Below, in pieces: positions 1 through 9,460 of a stretch of DNA of 64,000 nt (positions are counted from its first letter, which is position 1; the number at the start of each line of letters is the position of its first letter). A program made the translations under genes and the position numbers. This DNA comes from Micrasema longulum (taxonomy: Eukaryota; Arthropoda; Insecta; Trichoptera; Brachycentridae): positions 38,177 to 102,176 of the forward strand of contig JAGVSM010003607.1 in NCBI GenBank assembly GCA_022494885.1, given 5' to 3'. The notes under the pieces were generated by a model, which was given only the letters and a program-made list of their open reading frames with translations, was not told the origin of the DNA and searched no databases.

Positions 1-125
1 TTTTTATCCAAATATTTTTTATTATTTTTTCTGTACATTTTCAAGAAACTTTGCCGTAAAATTTAATGCTTTAATTTTTACCCCGCGTAAGAAAACATTT
101 TTTGTATCCAATTTCCCGTAGGGCT
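1..125 (-). repeat. Interspersed repeat end, paired with 5865-5985
   Basis: Read on the minus strand this matches the plus strand around 5865-5985. Both contain the CCCTACGGGAAATTGGATAC stretch, a GTTTTCTT-GCGCG block and AAGTTTCTTGAAAA. At 5.9 kb the repeat runs on into a LINE-like 3' tail with a CACGGG hairpin, so this is probably a LINE 3' UTR cut by the window edge. The family is not recognised. Positions 126-317 hold nothing I can identify. Confidence 0.6.
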
Positions 126-317
126 GAAGTTCCTCATTCTATACCATCCAATAACTGCGCTCAAAATTCCTTCATTAACCGTAGCTCCCTTGATATAGGT
201 ATTTGTTTAAAAACTTTCTCATTTTGAATAAAATTTATAAGAGCTACTTTGACTCTTAAAAGACTGTGGTAAATAATCCCTTTGCGCGCGGTGATGTAAC
301 ATCGTGTTACTACAAGT

Positions 318-602
318 AAAAGACAGTCGGCCTCGTGGTGTAATGGTCAGCGCGTTAGCCTGCCATGCTAGAGGTCTCGGGTTCGATTCCCGACATGGTT
401 ACTGTGAAATATTTATTGAAATGGGTGTTTTCACACTAGAGTATTTCATTGTCCCTGGACTGGTACCTGAAGCGTAAGACTGATTATCTTACTTTCATGT
501 AACAAAAATGATCAAGATACGCTGCGATTGGAGTACCAATGCAGTGCCCTATGCACCATTAGGTGCGGAAAGGGAACGATAATGATGATGATGAAAAGAC
601 AG
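318..602 (+). mobile_element. SINE-A, complete tRNA-derived SINE with 9-bp TSD
   Basis: The body is 327-593. The head (about 329-400) keeps A-box-like GTGGTGTAATGGTCAGCG and B-box-like GGGTTCGATTCCC, the internal RNA polymerase III promoter of a tRNA. The anticodon-loop position reads CTGCCAT, which resembles tRNA-Gly(GCC), but the acceptor stem does not close, so it is not a functional tRNA. A non-tRNA body (TTCAC..GGTACCTGAAGCG..TGCAGTGCCCTATGCACC) follows and ends in ATGATGATGA. The 9-bp repeat AAAAGACAG at 318-326 and 594-602 is the target-site duplication, so this is a full-length, fairly young copy moved by LINE machinery. Confidence 0.88.
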
Positions 603-1077
603 AATATTCTAATTTTCAGACATTTGAAGAAGATGGAGACATACTGTTTAATAATTCCTTTTACATATTTTTTTCAAATAAACGTATAATTTAGCCCTGT
701 TATAGCAAAATAAATAAAAAATCATGAACACGCCGCTCATATTACGCGCGTGCGTCTCCCACCACTGTCATCAACCGACTGAAGACTGAATCTTTTTTAC
801 ATAACACCCGCCTCAAAGCAACGTCTTTGTCTTCCTTGTTATGATTTCTATCTTCGTGCCCTCTCTTAAACATACGTGTTGCTGAAGTAGCTGACATTCA
901 TTCTTCGCGTAGTGAGGATAAATATTTTTTGTGTTAACATTCAGCATAGTTGTACAAATTTAACTTTTCAAATCCGGTGTAAAAATGTAAATTTAAAAAT
1001 TACTAAAAATACGAGTTAGTTATTTAAAAAATGAGAGAGATATATCAAGTCTTGTGTCCTTTAGCTACTAGTGTGAC
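600..1077 (+). repeat. R2 interspersed repeat, copy 1 (part B)
   Basis: Matches 23200-23575 on the plus strand and 52080-52290 on the minus strand. Shared landmarks are GACTGAATCT, GTCTTCCTTGTTATGA, ATTCTTCGCGTAG, GGATAAATATTTTTTGT and ATCAAGTCTTGTGTC. No protein-like frame is visible. At 1078 it is interrupted by SINE-B. Its class is unknown. Confidence 0.65.
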
Positions 1078-1264
1078 ATCACACGGCCTCCGTAGTGTAG
1101 TGGTCAAGACGCTTGACTCACGCCCGGAAGGTTCCGGGTTCGGTTCAGGTGAGAACACAAAAATTAAAATGTGATTTTTCTCAAGCCTGGGTATTCTGTG
1201 ATGTAATTCACCACTGTAATTAGGCCTCCTGGCCTGTTGTGGTGCAAAAATAAATCAAATCACA
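1078..1264 (+). mobile_element. SINE-B, tRNA-Val-like SINE
   Basis: The body is about 1084-1258. The head CCGTAGTGTAGTGGTCAAG, with CTCACGCCCGGAAGG and CCGGGTTCG, closely resembles an animal tRNA-Val. The body is typical of the family (AACACAAAAATT, CTCAAGCCTGGGTATTCTGTG, GGCCTCCTGGCC, TTGTGGTGCAAAAA). ATCACA is found at both borders (1078-1083 and 1259-1264). It sits inside repeat R2: the uninterrupted version is at about 23562-23580 (TATATCACAGCC), so the insertion borders are supported by a paralogous empty site. Other copies are at 19440, 49078 and 61595. Confidence 0.85.
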
Positions 1265-1519
1265 GCCAAATTAAATATGTATTACCATTACTTTATTCTC
1301 CTGTCTCTATTATTTAAAGGCTTTTGAAGGGAAATCTCTTTAACAGAACCCCTCTTTTTTCCCATTTTATCCTAATCTTTTCTTATCCTTTTCAACCCTC
1401 CTAACGCTTTGGGAACGAAACCATAATTATTTCATTTAACTCTCTCGTATGATATTTTTTATATACTCTTACATATTTTACATATTTACTTACATATTTA
1501 AAAGTATTATACATTTATT

Positions 1520-1965
1520 AATTTATTTATTTTTATTGAGGAATCATACAGTACAATTACATGGTTTTATAGTATACAAAATTAGACTTCACTCTAATGG
1601 ACCAGTTTCTATATTATATTAAGGTTATCAATTAACTATTTGAATTTTTTCAAGTGCAAAAAAAGGAAAAAAACATAAATGAAAGTAGTTTCAAAATTAA
1701 AATTAAAGTGAAAAATTATTTTTAATGTTTATAGCTAGTATTTACATAAATGTGAAGAATGTAATAACATAAAACTAATCAAAATGCGAGAATTTAAATA
1801 AATAAGGATTAAAAAAACATACTCAAATGCAAAAAAAAAAAATTAAAAGGAAAAACATAAAAAGACATACATATTTTAAGGGATTAAAAAAAGAAACGAT
1901 GAGTAGAAATTTTAAAATAAATAAAAGATAGTAAATTTAAGTTAATTTAAAAAACTTATTAAAAA
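1520..1965 (-). mobile_element. LINE-like 3' UTR, family T, copy 1
   Basis: On the minus strand this aligns with 6190-6668 (plus) and 47855-48560 (minus). Landmarks in order are CATATTTTAAGGGATT on the complementary strand, AAACATAAATG, and the terminal block with CCATTAGAG, TTTTATA and CATGTAATTGTACTGTATG, then an A/T-rich tail. With no reverse-transcriptase frame left it can only be called a 3' UTR-like retroelement tail by its position-biased truncation. About 1965-2230 has nothing recognisable. Confidence 0.6.
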
Positions 1966-2234
1966 ATAATGGCGCATTATTGTTTGGCGTTGTTTTTCCA
2001 AATAAAAATAAATTTTTAGAAATACATTAGACAAAAACAATCATTTTTAAGGAAGGTATTTCTGATAAAAAATATACTTTAGAAATTTGTATGACTAAAT
2101 TATAATTGCTTTTCGACCGGCAAATTCCGCCTCTTGAAATTTGTACTTAACTTATCTTAAAGATAAGATTTAAAAAAAAAAATTATTTGAAGATTTGATT
2201 GAATAGAAAAGTTATAAAGAAAAACTTAAATTTC

Positions 2235-2830
2235 GGTTTTTAAAAATAAATACAAGCGTTTTAAATCAAATGAATTTATTGTTTTTCTTTTTTATTATTA
2301 ATTCTAGGTTAAATAATTGTGCCTTCAATATATTGTTTTAACTGTGTAATTAAAACTTAGGCCCTTTCTTATGGAATCATGTTTTTTAGTATTTTTTTAG
2401 GAATTATATTTTTGTCGTAAATATCAAATATCTACAGTACGTTTTACGCAAAATGTCATTTGACGGCATTACAATTGAATGTTGTTTATATTACAAAAAC
2501 TGCATAGCTGAAATTGGATAAATTGCTAATGTAAAATTAATGTTCAATACGGAATGTTTACGTAATTTTTGTAAAAAAAAATCCTTCAGTTTTGGTAAAA
2601 ACATACTGAAGAAATAAAATATTTGCAACAAAAACATTTTTCCCATAAAAAAAAAACACTCCAAAAAAAGGGTTCGGACTAAACCAATTTATCTGTTTAT
2701 TTTTTTAATGATTATTGAAGACATAAGAAAAATACCTTTTAAGAAAAATATCTCAAAATATGTGTGATTTAAAATTTAAGTTTTTTCGTTCATAACTTTC
2801 TCATTAATTATCTTCAAATCATTAGAACAA
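2235..2830 (+). repeat. R2 interspersed repeat, part A
   Basis: Shares AAATACAAGCGTTTTAAAT and GCCTTCAATA with 22740-22960, where this block lies just before the R2 part-B block. Here the two blocks are in the opposite order (part B at 600-1077), so the copy is rearranged or two copies are involved. Very AT-rich, no coding signal. Confidence 0.45.
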
Positions 2831-2837
2831 ATTTCAC

Positions 2838-3200
2838 TTAAATCACATCATCATCATCATTCCATGTCCGCTCCCTAGTTGAGGCATATGGTATGCACAA
2901 AGAGCCTCCATGCGTCTCTCGTTTGCGTTCTGTCAAGTCATGCTCTCGTCCCGAAGTTCTGCCATAAACTGCTGACGAACAGTCAGCAGTGGACGTCCAG
3001 GACGTCGAGAGCCTGATGCCTTGTAAAATAGGCAAGCGTGTTTAAAGTTCTCTGGAGGCATCCGCAGTACATGGCCAAGCCAACCGTATCGCCTCCGCTT
3101 GATGACAGTTGTCACTGGAGTTTGCTGCGTCCGTTCTCTTATTACTTCATTACGCACAAAGTCAAACCACCGCACACCCAAGATTCTGTAATAATACATA
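2838..3200 (-). pseudogene. LINE reverse transcriptase C-terminal fragment
   Basis: Two minus-strand frames cover the extreme C-terminus of a non-LTR RT. The upstream frame has the RRYGWLGHVLRM block, a marker of the RT thumb/C-terminal region in arthropod LINEs, followed by RRPGRP. The downstream frame ends in an ATGATGATGATG tail. A frame change near 3030 shows it is dead. It is 5'-truncated with only about 120 codons left. The ATGATG tail resembles that of SINE-A, which may mean this LINE type mobilised the SINE. That link is inference. Confidence 0.75.
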
Positions 3201-3224
3201 TAAATGATAATAATGTTAATACAT

Positions 3225-3700
3225 AGTACCAAAGGACCTTAGTTTGATCAACAATATTTTAAGTGTAACCAAATATTTGTAATCAAGGCTGGATTTCTGC
3301 TTCGAGGGGTTTATTAAGATTACAAATCATTCACTCACAGGTCATCGGCTCTGTAAATGCCTAGACTACCATTTTCCTTCTGTGTTGGACATAAGATAAA
3401 TACATTTTGGTGTGAAATTATTTAATACTGTGAAGCGTTTAGTTTGTGGTCCAATGGGGGCCGACCGCAGATTACAAGTTTCTGATCAGCTTCCTGTGAT
3501 CACCGGTTCGTGTCTCCGCAGATCAAATCTCGCAGTGATCGTGGGAAAATACTTTTTACCTCAACAATTCGCCAAAGTCTACTTACTCCGAGGCGCTCAA
3601 ATCCAAGAAAAAGGTGTTAACTAATGGTGTTGAGAAACACCGATGTCTGGGCACTTAAAGGGCTTATGACTTGTCATTGGCCAGCTTAAGTACATTCATA
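3225..3700. repeat. R1 repeat fragments
   Basis: 3225-3345 resembles the minus orientation of R1 (TTTGATCAACAATATTT, then a GGATTTC..GAGGGG..TTAAGATTA block). 3340-3390 continues in plus orientation (AGGTCATCGGCTCTGTAAAT, GCCTAGACTACC). 3645-3690 is another minus piece (AAAGGGCTTATGACTTGTCA). Diverged. Confidence 0.6.
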
Positions 3701-3714
3701 TATTTTTTTATGAT

Positions 3715-3930
3715 TTAAAAAAAAACAATGTTTGCGTTCTTACGTTTTTTTTTATTTTTATTTGTTTATTTTTCCATACACATATTATTTACATAAATAT
3801 TTCATTACAAAAATCTTAAAATTAAGCTATAACGTGAATTGGAAAAAATACCTACAAAGACTACAGCGTCTGAGCATGGGTCATTCTTTTTTTGATTATT
3901 AAAAAGTTTATGGCATATATATATGGTATG
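3715..3930. other. Low-complexity AT-rich stretch before the microsatellite
   Basis: A T-rich stretch with a short match (TTTGCGTTCTTA) to the tail of SINE-C copies at 39.5 and 56.5 kb. Nothing else is recognised. The open frames here read through the neighbouring microsatellite and are not genes. Confidence 0.5.
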
Positions 3931-3940
3931 ACATGACCAT

Positions 3941-4155
3941 GAAAAGAAAAAGAAAAAGAAAAAGAAAAAGAAAAAGAAAAAGAAAAAGAAAAAGAAAAAG
4001 AAAAAGAAAAAGAAAAAGAAAAAGAAAAAGAAAAAGAAAAAGAAAAAGAAAAAGAAAAAGAAAAAGAAAAAGAAAAAGAAAAAGAAAAAGAAAAAGAAAA
4101 AGAAAAAGAAAAAGAAAAAGAAAAAGAAATAGAAAAAGAAAAAGAAAAGAAAAGC
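3941..4155. repeat. (GAAAAA)n hexanucleotide microsatellite
   Basis: About 34 near-perfect GAAAAA units run over roughly 210 bases, with one visible interruption (GAAATA near 4128) and decay to GAAAA units at the right edge. The strand is purely purine. All six-frame 'proteins' here (Lys-Arg, Phe-Ser, Phe-Leu or poly-Phe) are translations of the repeat. Confidence 0.97.
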
Positions 4156-4279
4156 AAAATAAACGAAAAACCAAATTAACATGTACTGAAATTACGAAAA
4201 TATGATTTATTTGCAGTATGCATTTATATTTAATTTTTTTTTTTTTTAAAGAATGTGTATCTGTTCCTTCCATGCTAAT

Positions 4280-4480
4280 CTAAGACCTCAAACCTACTTT
4301 AAACTGTACCAGTGATTTAATGTTTTGTAGTTCCTTAGTTAGAAGATTGAAGGATCTTGGACCAACATGTAAGGAGTGCCTCTGTGCGAACTTAGTTCTG
4401 CATCCTGGACCTGGCAGTACACTATCGGATCTATTACTAATACGATTTAAATTATTACTAAACAATTCCCTATTCAAGTA
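4280..4480 (-). pseudogene. LINE RT C-terminal fragment
   Basis: The minus-strand frame contains RTKFAQRHSLHVGPRSFNLL, which fits the C-terminal motif of jockey/CR1-type LINE RTs: an R-x-x-x-A-x-x-x block followed by P-x-x-FN-x-L. About 65 codons remain and the copy is 5'-truncated. The same motif class is seen at 18.7, 20.9 and 30.7 kb. 4490-4900 continues as AT-rich minus-strand LINE-like debris with no clear frame. Confidence 0.7.
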
Positions 4481-4899
4481 AACATATTTCAGGCACTGAA
4501 ATAAATATAATTTTCTAAAATTAAGGAGTCCACTCTCTACGTATAATTTATTACTAGGAAATAGTCTATGTTTTTTGTAAATTATTTTAATTATATTTTT
4601 CTGTGCAATTTCTATTGAGCGACTATGCGCATCTAAGACTCCTCCCTATCCTATTATACTATATGCTATCGAAGACTGGATTAAGGCCTATATACTATTT
4701 TTATTTCTTCTTTGGTTAAGATATTTTTCAGTCTTTGGAAAACATAGGATAAATATCTGAGTTTATTAGTTGGTTAAGCTATATGTTTTTCCCATTGTTG
4801 CTCATAATCTATGTATATATACTCAAATATTTATAGCTTTATTTATATATTTTAAATATTTATTTATTTCACATAAAACTTTATATTTTTTCTTGTCTT

Positions 4900-4950
4900 T
4901 ATGGGCACCTCACTGGGCATAACCCGTGTCGAGGCATTCGTTTACATTGT
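4900..4950 (-). repeat. LINE 3' tail hairpin (CACGGG type), copy 1
   Basis: Reading the minus strand: GCCTCGACACGGGTTATGCC then CAGTGAGG. The arms CCTC/GAGG, CAC/GTG and GGG/CCC can pair. The same hairpin with other loops is at 6016-6046, 21663-21692 and 32345-32375. Confidence 0.6.
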
Positions 4951-4979
4951 TTTTATTTTATGTTCTAGTACATGATAAA

Positions 4980-5338
4980 TACAGGGTGTTCATTAAGCCC
5001 TGTCACATCCGAAACCACGATGATCAGTATGAGCAAGAAGACATATTGGCACATTAAAATATTTTTTTAGAACGAATACATTTAAAAAAAATAAAATATC
5101 AAAAAAAGCAAATGGTTGCTTACTTCTGCAGGGGAGAAACGAGGAGTGGAAGGGGAGAATCTTCTACTGCGCCGCGCTCCCCTCACTTCTCCCCTGCACA
5201 AGTAAGCAACCATTTGTTTTTTTTTTTTTTTTTTAATTTTCTTTGTTCTAAATATATTTTTAAATATGCTAATTTGTATTCTTGCCCATATTGATCATTG
5301 TGGTTTCGGATGTGACAAGGTTTAAAGAACACCCTGTA
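4980..5338. mobile_element. Foldback MITE (FB1), TA target site, copy 1
   Basis: The element is 4982-5336 (355 bp), flanked by TA at 4980-4981 and 5337-5338. It begins CAGGGTGTTCATTAAGCCCT and ends with the near-complement ..AAAGAACACCCTG. Almost the whole element is one inverted repeat: arms of roughly 170 bases include CACATCCGAAACCACGATGA and GCAAATGGTTGCTTACTTCT, around a GC-rich centre near 5145-5190. The TA duplication and CAGGGTGT end fit a non-autonomous Tc1/mariner-like element; no transposase is present. Related copies are at 46190-46557 and 54492-54613. Confidence 0.88.
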
Positions 5339-5394
5339 TAATATAATATAATAAATAACACGGTATTGATATAAACATTAAACATAAATAGCAG

Positions 5395-5600
5395 ACATGC
5401 AACAATAATTCCGAGTTCAAATAGACTACTGTTTTGGTGGGGTGACCATCTCAAGGCAGTTTTCAGGACCCAAATCCAAATACCTAAATACCTAAATATT
5501 TCAATTATTATAAAATGTGAATCAAATTGGGGCAGAGTGGGGTTTGAACCTCGGACCTCGGACATTTATGGCATCTTCACTGTACACCGCGCAAATATCG
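5395..5600 (-). mobile_element. SINE-C fragment with tRNA-like head
   Basis: The minus strand carries GAGGTTCAAACCCCACTCT, a B-box, followed by CCAATTTGATTCACATTTTA, as in SINE-C at 22.6 kb and 39.6 kb. The 3' part differs from those copies. It is not a functional tRNA; the acceptor stem does not close. 5600-5860 has no recognisable feature. Confidence 0.55.
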
Positions 5601-5864
5601 CGAGTAGCTTCGGCAGCTTTATTACCTCGATTGAATGCGCGCAAACAGAGGGGTGTCGAAAATGCTCACTTTCATCTACTTGGCGTTCTATTTTGAAATC
5701 TTTGAAAGCTTGTAATCAAATAAAGTAATGCTTGCAACGTAAAAGCAAACACAATATATTGTAGAAGAGTAAACTTTACCAACAACCGTTAACCATATTT
5801 CTTTTGGTGCACATTAAATAAAAACGGACATGACTTGTGCTAACACCTAATACAATGAGTAACT

Positions 5865-6050
5865 TCGGCCCTACGGGAAATTGGATACGAAAAATGTTTT
5901 CTTGCGCGCGGTAAAAAATAGAGCATTAAACTGTACGGCAAAGTTTCTTGAAAACGTACGAAAAAAATAATCGAAAATAAATAAATATATATTGTACCAT
6001 GTAAATGAATGCCTCGACACGGGTTGTGCCCAGTGACGTATTCATATTTA
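5865..6050 (+). repeat. LINE-like 3' tail with CACGGG hairpin, copy 2
   Basis: Starts with the repeat shared with 1-125, then A/T tail units, then TGCCTCGACACGGGTTGTGC and CCAGTGACG (6016-6046). The hairpin arms match the copy at 4900-4950, which lies in opposite orientation about 1.1 kb away, so the pair flanks FB1. Confidence 0.55.
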
Positions 6051-6189
6051 AAAACAAAAGTGTGTTGTAAAACGTGAAATAAAAAAAATGTCTATCGTGT
6101 GTAAAAAAATCACCGCTCTAGTTCAATAATCCAGGGAAAAAATACGGGAATACGTTTGTATGAAGAAAAGTCAGACCGCGTTTCCTCGT

Positions 6190-6668
6190 AGGTATCAGTT
6201 ATCATTTATTTATATAATTAATTGACTTAAGTTTATTGTCTTATATTATTCATTTAAAGATTCTTCCCATCGTTTCTTTAAATCCCTTAAAATATGTACG
6301 TGTATATTTATGGTTTTACTTTTTTTAAATGTTATTATTATATTATTTTATTTTTACATGTGAGCATGTTTTCCATACTTTATTTTAATTCTTTACTTTT
6401 AATTACTTTTACAAATTTTCTTGATTTTTAATATTATTTCCATTTGTAAATACTAACTACAAACTTTAAAATTACTTTTTTTACTTTAATTTAAATTTTT
6501 AAACGACTTCCATTTATGTTTTTTTTCCTTCTCTTTTTTGTACTTTAATTAATAACCTTACATATAATTACTTTATAATATGGAAACTTCACTGGTCCAT
6601 TAGAGTTAATTCTAACTGTGTAAAATATAAAACCATGAAACTGTATTGTATGTTTCCGAAATAAAAGA
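6190..6668 (+). mobile_element. LINE-like 3' UTR, family T, copy 2
   Basis: The best-preserved copy of family T. It includes CATCGTTTCTTTAAATCCC, TTAAAATATGTACGTGTATA, ACTTCCATTTATG, CTTCACTGGTCCATTAGAG and the 3' end ATTGTATGTTTCCGAAATAA. It has no insertion at the point where copy 3 (48.2 kb) carries one, so it serves as an empty site. 6670-7055 holds a weak tRNA-like block near 6810-6870 (GGTTAAATGAAGGCG, GTCGGGTTCG), too diverged to class. Confidence 0.65.
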
Positions 6669-7054
6669 TAATTATATTTAAAAAAAATATATAAAAATTA
6701 CAACGACCTACCACCAAGAATTTTCACGAAAAAACTTGAGTGTTCGAAGGTTTTTTAACATAAATAAATCAATTATAATTTGAAATGTGAGTCAAACATG
6801 AGTCATACACATAGCCCTGTGGTTAAATGAAGGCGTTTTCGGGCGATGAGTCGGGTTCGTTTCCTACTACCTACTACTCACCGATTATAGTATCTATTTT
6901 ACATTAATTTATTCCTCTTGCGTGCCAGTTATTATGTACAAATGTAAAATCATGCTTCCGAGAAAATACCTGCATAACATTTAAACAATTGCATTCGTAA
7001 TAGGATAAGCATTTACCTTGTCAAAATATCCTCATCTTTACTCTCTGAACCCAA

Positions 7055-7490
7055 TCGTGCATTAAGTGTGAAACATTTAACAAAATATTTAATAGTCTTG
7101 ATATATTTAACACTCCATACAATATGTACAGAAGAGAATTAATAGGCTTGATTCATGCTCTTCATTCATAATTCGTTTAATCATTAAATCAAATGCAATT
7201 TTCCACTCTCACTTTCCTTCAATCATCCTTTACCACTCCTTATCAATTTCCTTCTTTTCCTTTCCACTATCTCCTTGTTTTGTCCATATTTATCTTATTT
7301 TAATATATAGTATATTTATTATTTATATAGTTTAAACTTCAAGCCGTCGTCGCTTCATTACAGTATTATTTAGTGAATACTTATAATTGGGTGGCAGGCT
7401 CTACTATGTATACATTTTATATATATTTTTTTCTAAATATTCATTTAACCTGTACATCTGTTTGTATTCGAAATAAATAAAATAAAAATG
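7055..7490 (+). mobile_element. LINE-like 3' UTR, family S, copy 1 (empty site)
   Basis: Aligns with 45935-46740 over its whole length: GTCTTGATATATTTAACACT, TCATTAAATCAAATGCAATT, CTATCTCCTTGTTTTGTCCA, GGTGGCAGGCT, and the 3' end GTACATCTGTTTGTATTCGA followed by AATAAA-rich tail. At 7300-7320 the sequence is uninterrupted, whereas the 46-kb copy holds MITE FB1 there. The regular 3' terminus with AATAAA supports a retroelement 3' UTR. Confidence 0.7.
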
Positions 7491-7529
7491 AAATAAAATA
7501 TAAGTATTTGCATATCATACGATACAAAT

Positions 7530-8480
7530 TCTACTACTACTCGCATCAGACCATTTCGCACACGTATATCCTGGCTCCTAGCTTCTTCCACATTCTGTTC
7601 GGTTCTGCCTGCTTTTGACATGACCAGACTTGAGATTTTGGTTTGTCTGATCATGCCACGTCTTTCTTGGTCGTTCTCGTCCCACTTTACCGTTCGTTCT
7701 TGCCACATATATCTATTTTACCAATCTTTCGTTGTCCATTCGTTCTACATGACCAAACCACCTCTGAGACTCTTTCTCGATCTTGTCAATTTTTATTGAT
7801 TGATTTGGTGTTTATTTTGTAGAACTCCATATTTAAACGTATAATCCAAGAAATTAAACACTGATTTGAGTCTACTGAACACTTTATTTTATTTATACAA
7901 ATACAAAAAATTTCGTGACAATTGTTTCGCCTTGTTAGGGCATTTTCAAACGAATATCATTTCTATTTGTAAAAATAAAATAAAGTTTTTAGTAGACTCA
8001 AATCAGTGTATGATTTATAATATTATAAGTTTTCTTATCAATTTTACCTGGCGCAGATTTACAGTCTCGCCTGATTTCATCATTTGTAACCCTATCACAC
8101 ATTGATGTCCCACACATTCGTCTAAGAAATTGCGTTTTGTCCGTGTTTACTCTGCCTCCTTTGCCAGTAAGTTCCATGTTTCACTTCCATACATACGTTT
8201 TAGGACTAAAACTCCGCTGTGGACTGCCAGTCTAGCTTCAATTGACATATTTTTATTAGCAATTACTGTTAGTGCGTCTTTTATTTTGTTGCCCGCATTC
8301 ACTCTCCTTTTGACATCATTTTCTAATTTTTCGTCTATTGAAACATGCTTCCCAGATACACAAATTCTTTTGTTTGTCGAAGACATTCTTTGTTTACATT
8401 TATTATGCAGTCAGTAACCTCACTACCTCTTTCAAATGCCATAACTTTTGACTTACTTTCGTTCATCACCAGTTTGCTCT
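7530..8480 (-). pseudogene. LINE family A reverse transcriptase fragment, interrupted
   Basis: The minus strand encodes, in pieces, the C-terminal half of a LINE RT: a KSKVMAFERGSE block near 8410-8460, the VLKRMYGSETWNLL block near 8165-8220, an LRRMCG-type block near 8115-8140, and H-VERM at about 7735. It aligns with 29660-30368 (same family). Frame changes and an insertion at about 7797-8040 destroy it, and its 5' end is cut at 8480 where a GGGGCC-type MITE starts. The clade (RTE-like or related) is not certain. Confidence 0.82.
7797..8040. mobile_element. Hairpin MITE inserted in the 7.5-kb LINE
   Basis: Interrupts the LINE between CTTGTCAATTTTTA and CTTATCAATTTTA; the similar flanks may be an imperfect target duplication. 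Inside are 45-base inverted arms at 7858-7902 and 7965-8009 (ACACTGATTTGAGTCTACT and its complement), with few mismatches. The loop includes TTTCGCCTTGTTAGGGCATT, related to TTTCGTCTTGCAGGAACATT at 41.7 kb. No coding capacity. Confidence 0.72.
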
Positions 8481-8481
8481 C

Positions 8482-9065
8482 CGGGGCCTCGATTATGAAC
8501 GGTATCTTCACCTGTACATATCGAGACTGTATACTTTCTGTATTTACCTCGGTGTGTTCTACTTACTTGTCATCCCGACGTCATATGATCGAGTCTAACC
8601 AAAGAATGACCCTAAAAATTAAGTTCGCGTTCCTTACTTCATTAAAATTTAAAATAGTTTTCATTTATATTTTAAATAGCTTTCATTTATATTTTAAATA
8701 GTTCTCATTTATATTTTAAATAGGCTTTTGTGATAAAAAGTGCCCATTTAAATTAATCCCAATTCAAGCCTAAAATGCTCGCATGATCATGACTTTTGAC
8801 AATTACGAAGACGGTATGCTTTACGATCGTCTGTATTTATCTACCGAGCGATTACAAGGCCGGCCCCTTTAACATCTCGATACTCACACTCAGAAAGATA
8901 GTAAAATAGATGGAAAAAATGTTACAACTATTTTTTTATTTTATACTGGCAACATTTTCGATGCATAGATACTCTTACAAGTTAATAAGGCAGAATCTAG
9001 CGACATTATTTTTTGCATCTAGGCGTTTGCTTTCCAAACTGACAGTTATATCGGAATTTCACTCG
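8482..9065 (+). mobile_element. MITE family G (GGGGCC end), copy 1
   Basis: Begins GGGGCCTCGATTATGAACGG and aligns with the reverse complement of 25983-26572: GTATACTT, TCATATGATCGA, GATCGTCTGTATTTATCTAC, CCGAGCG, a GCATCTAG block and CTGACAGTTAT. A 27-base unit (TTCATTTATATTTTAAATAG) is repeated three times at about 8650-8722, once only in the other copy. A partial copy lies at 59970-60073. The far end is not defined, so the superfamily is unknown. Confidence 0.75.
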
Positions 9066-9114
9066 TCCTGAAAATCTACTTATTTCTCTCTCATATGTTA
9101 TGCTTCTTTTTATA

Positions 9115-9260
9115 CCCATTCTTTAAATCAACAATATTTTTAGTAATGTCCCGACTCAGGATGTTTAAACAAAGGCTGCATTGTGTATGTAACATAGTGT
9201 TTAAAGGTCACAAGCCCTGTAAATGTATAGAATTTTATATTGATTTCTCAAAAATGATTA
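9115..9260 (+). repeat. Diverged R1 fragment
   Basis: Weak match to R1: ATCAACAATATTTTTAGTAATGTCC, and later AAAGGTCACAAGCCCTGTAA followed by ATGTATAGA. 9260-9455 has nothing recognisable. Confidence 0.4.
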
Positions 9261-9460
9261 CCCTATCTAAAAAATAAAGTATATCAACCAGTACTACCCC
9301 ACAGAACACCGTAACATGATAGAGCTTTCGAAATAAATTTTACTTAGAAATATTTTTTTATGCATATTATTTGAAATAATATAATAATAAATCACTGTCA
9401 CAATGCAAATATATTTCAATGTTAAATATTTAATGGTTAAATACTTATTTAATCTTACAG

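Noticed and set aside
327..400. Functional tRNA gene (also at 1085, 22600, 36415, 44040, 49080)
   Set aside because: A- and B-boxes are present but acceptor stems do not pair and SINE bodies follow; these are tRNA-derived SINE heads.
3805..4273. Several open frames of 90-125 codons (Lys-Arg, Phe-Ser, Phe-Leu, poly-Phe)
   Set aside because: All are translations of the (GAAAAA)n microsatellite in different frames.
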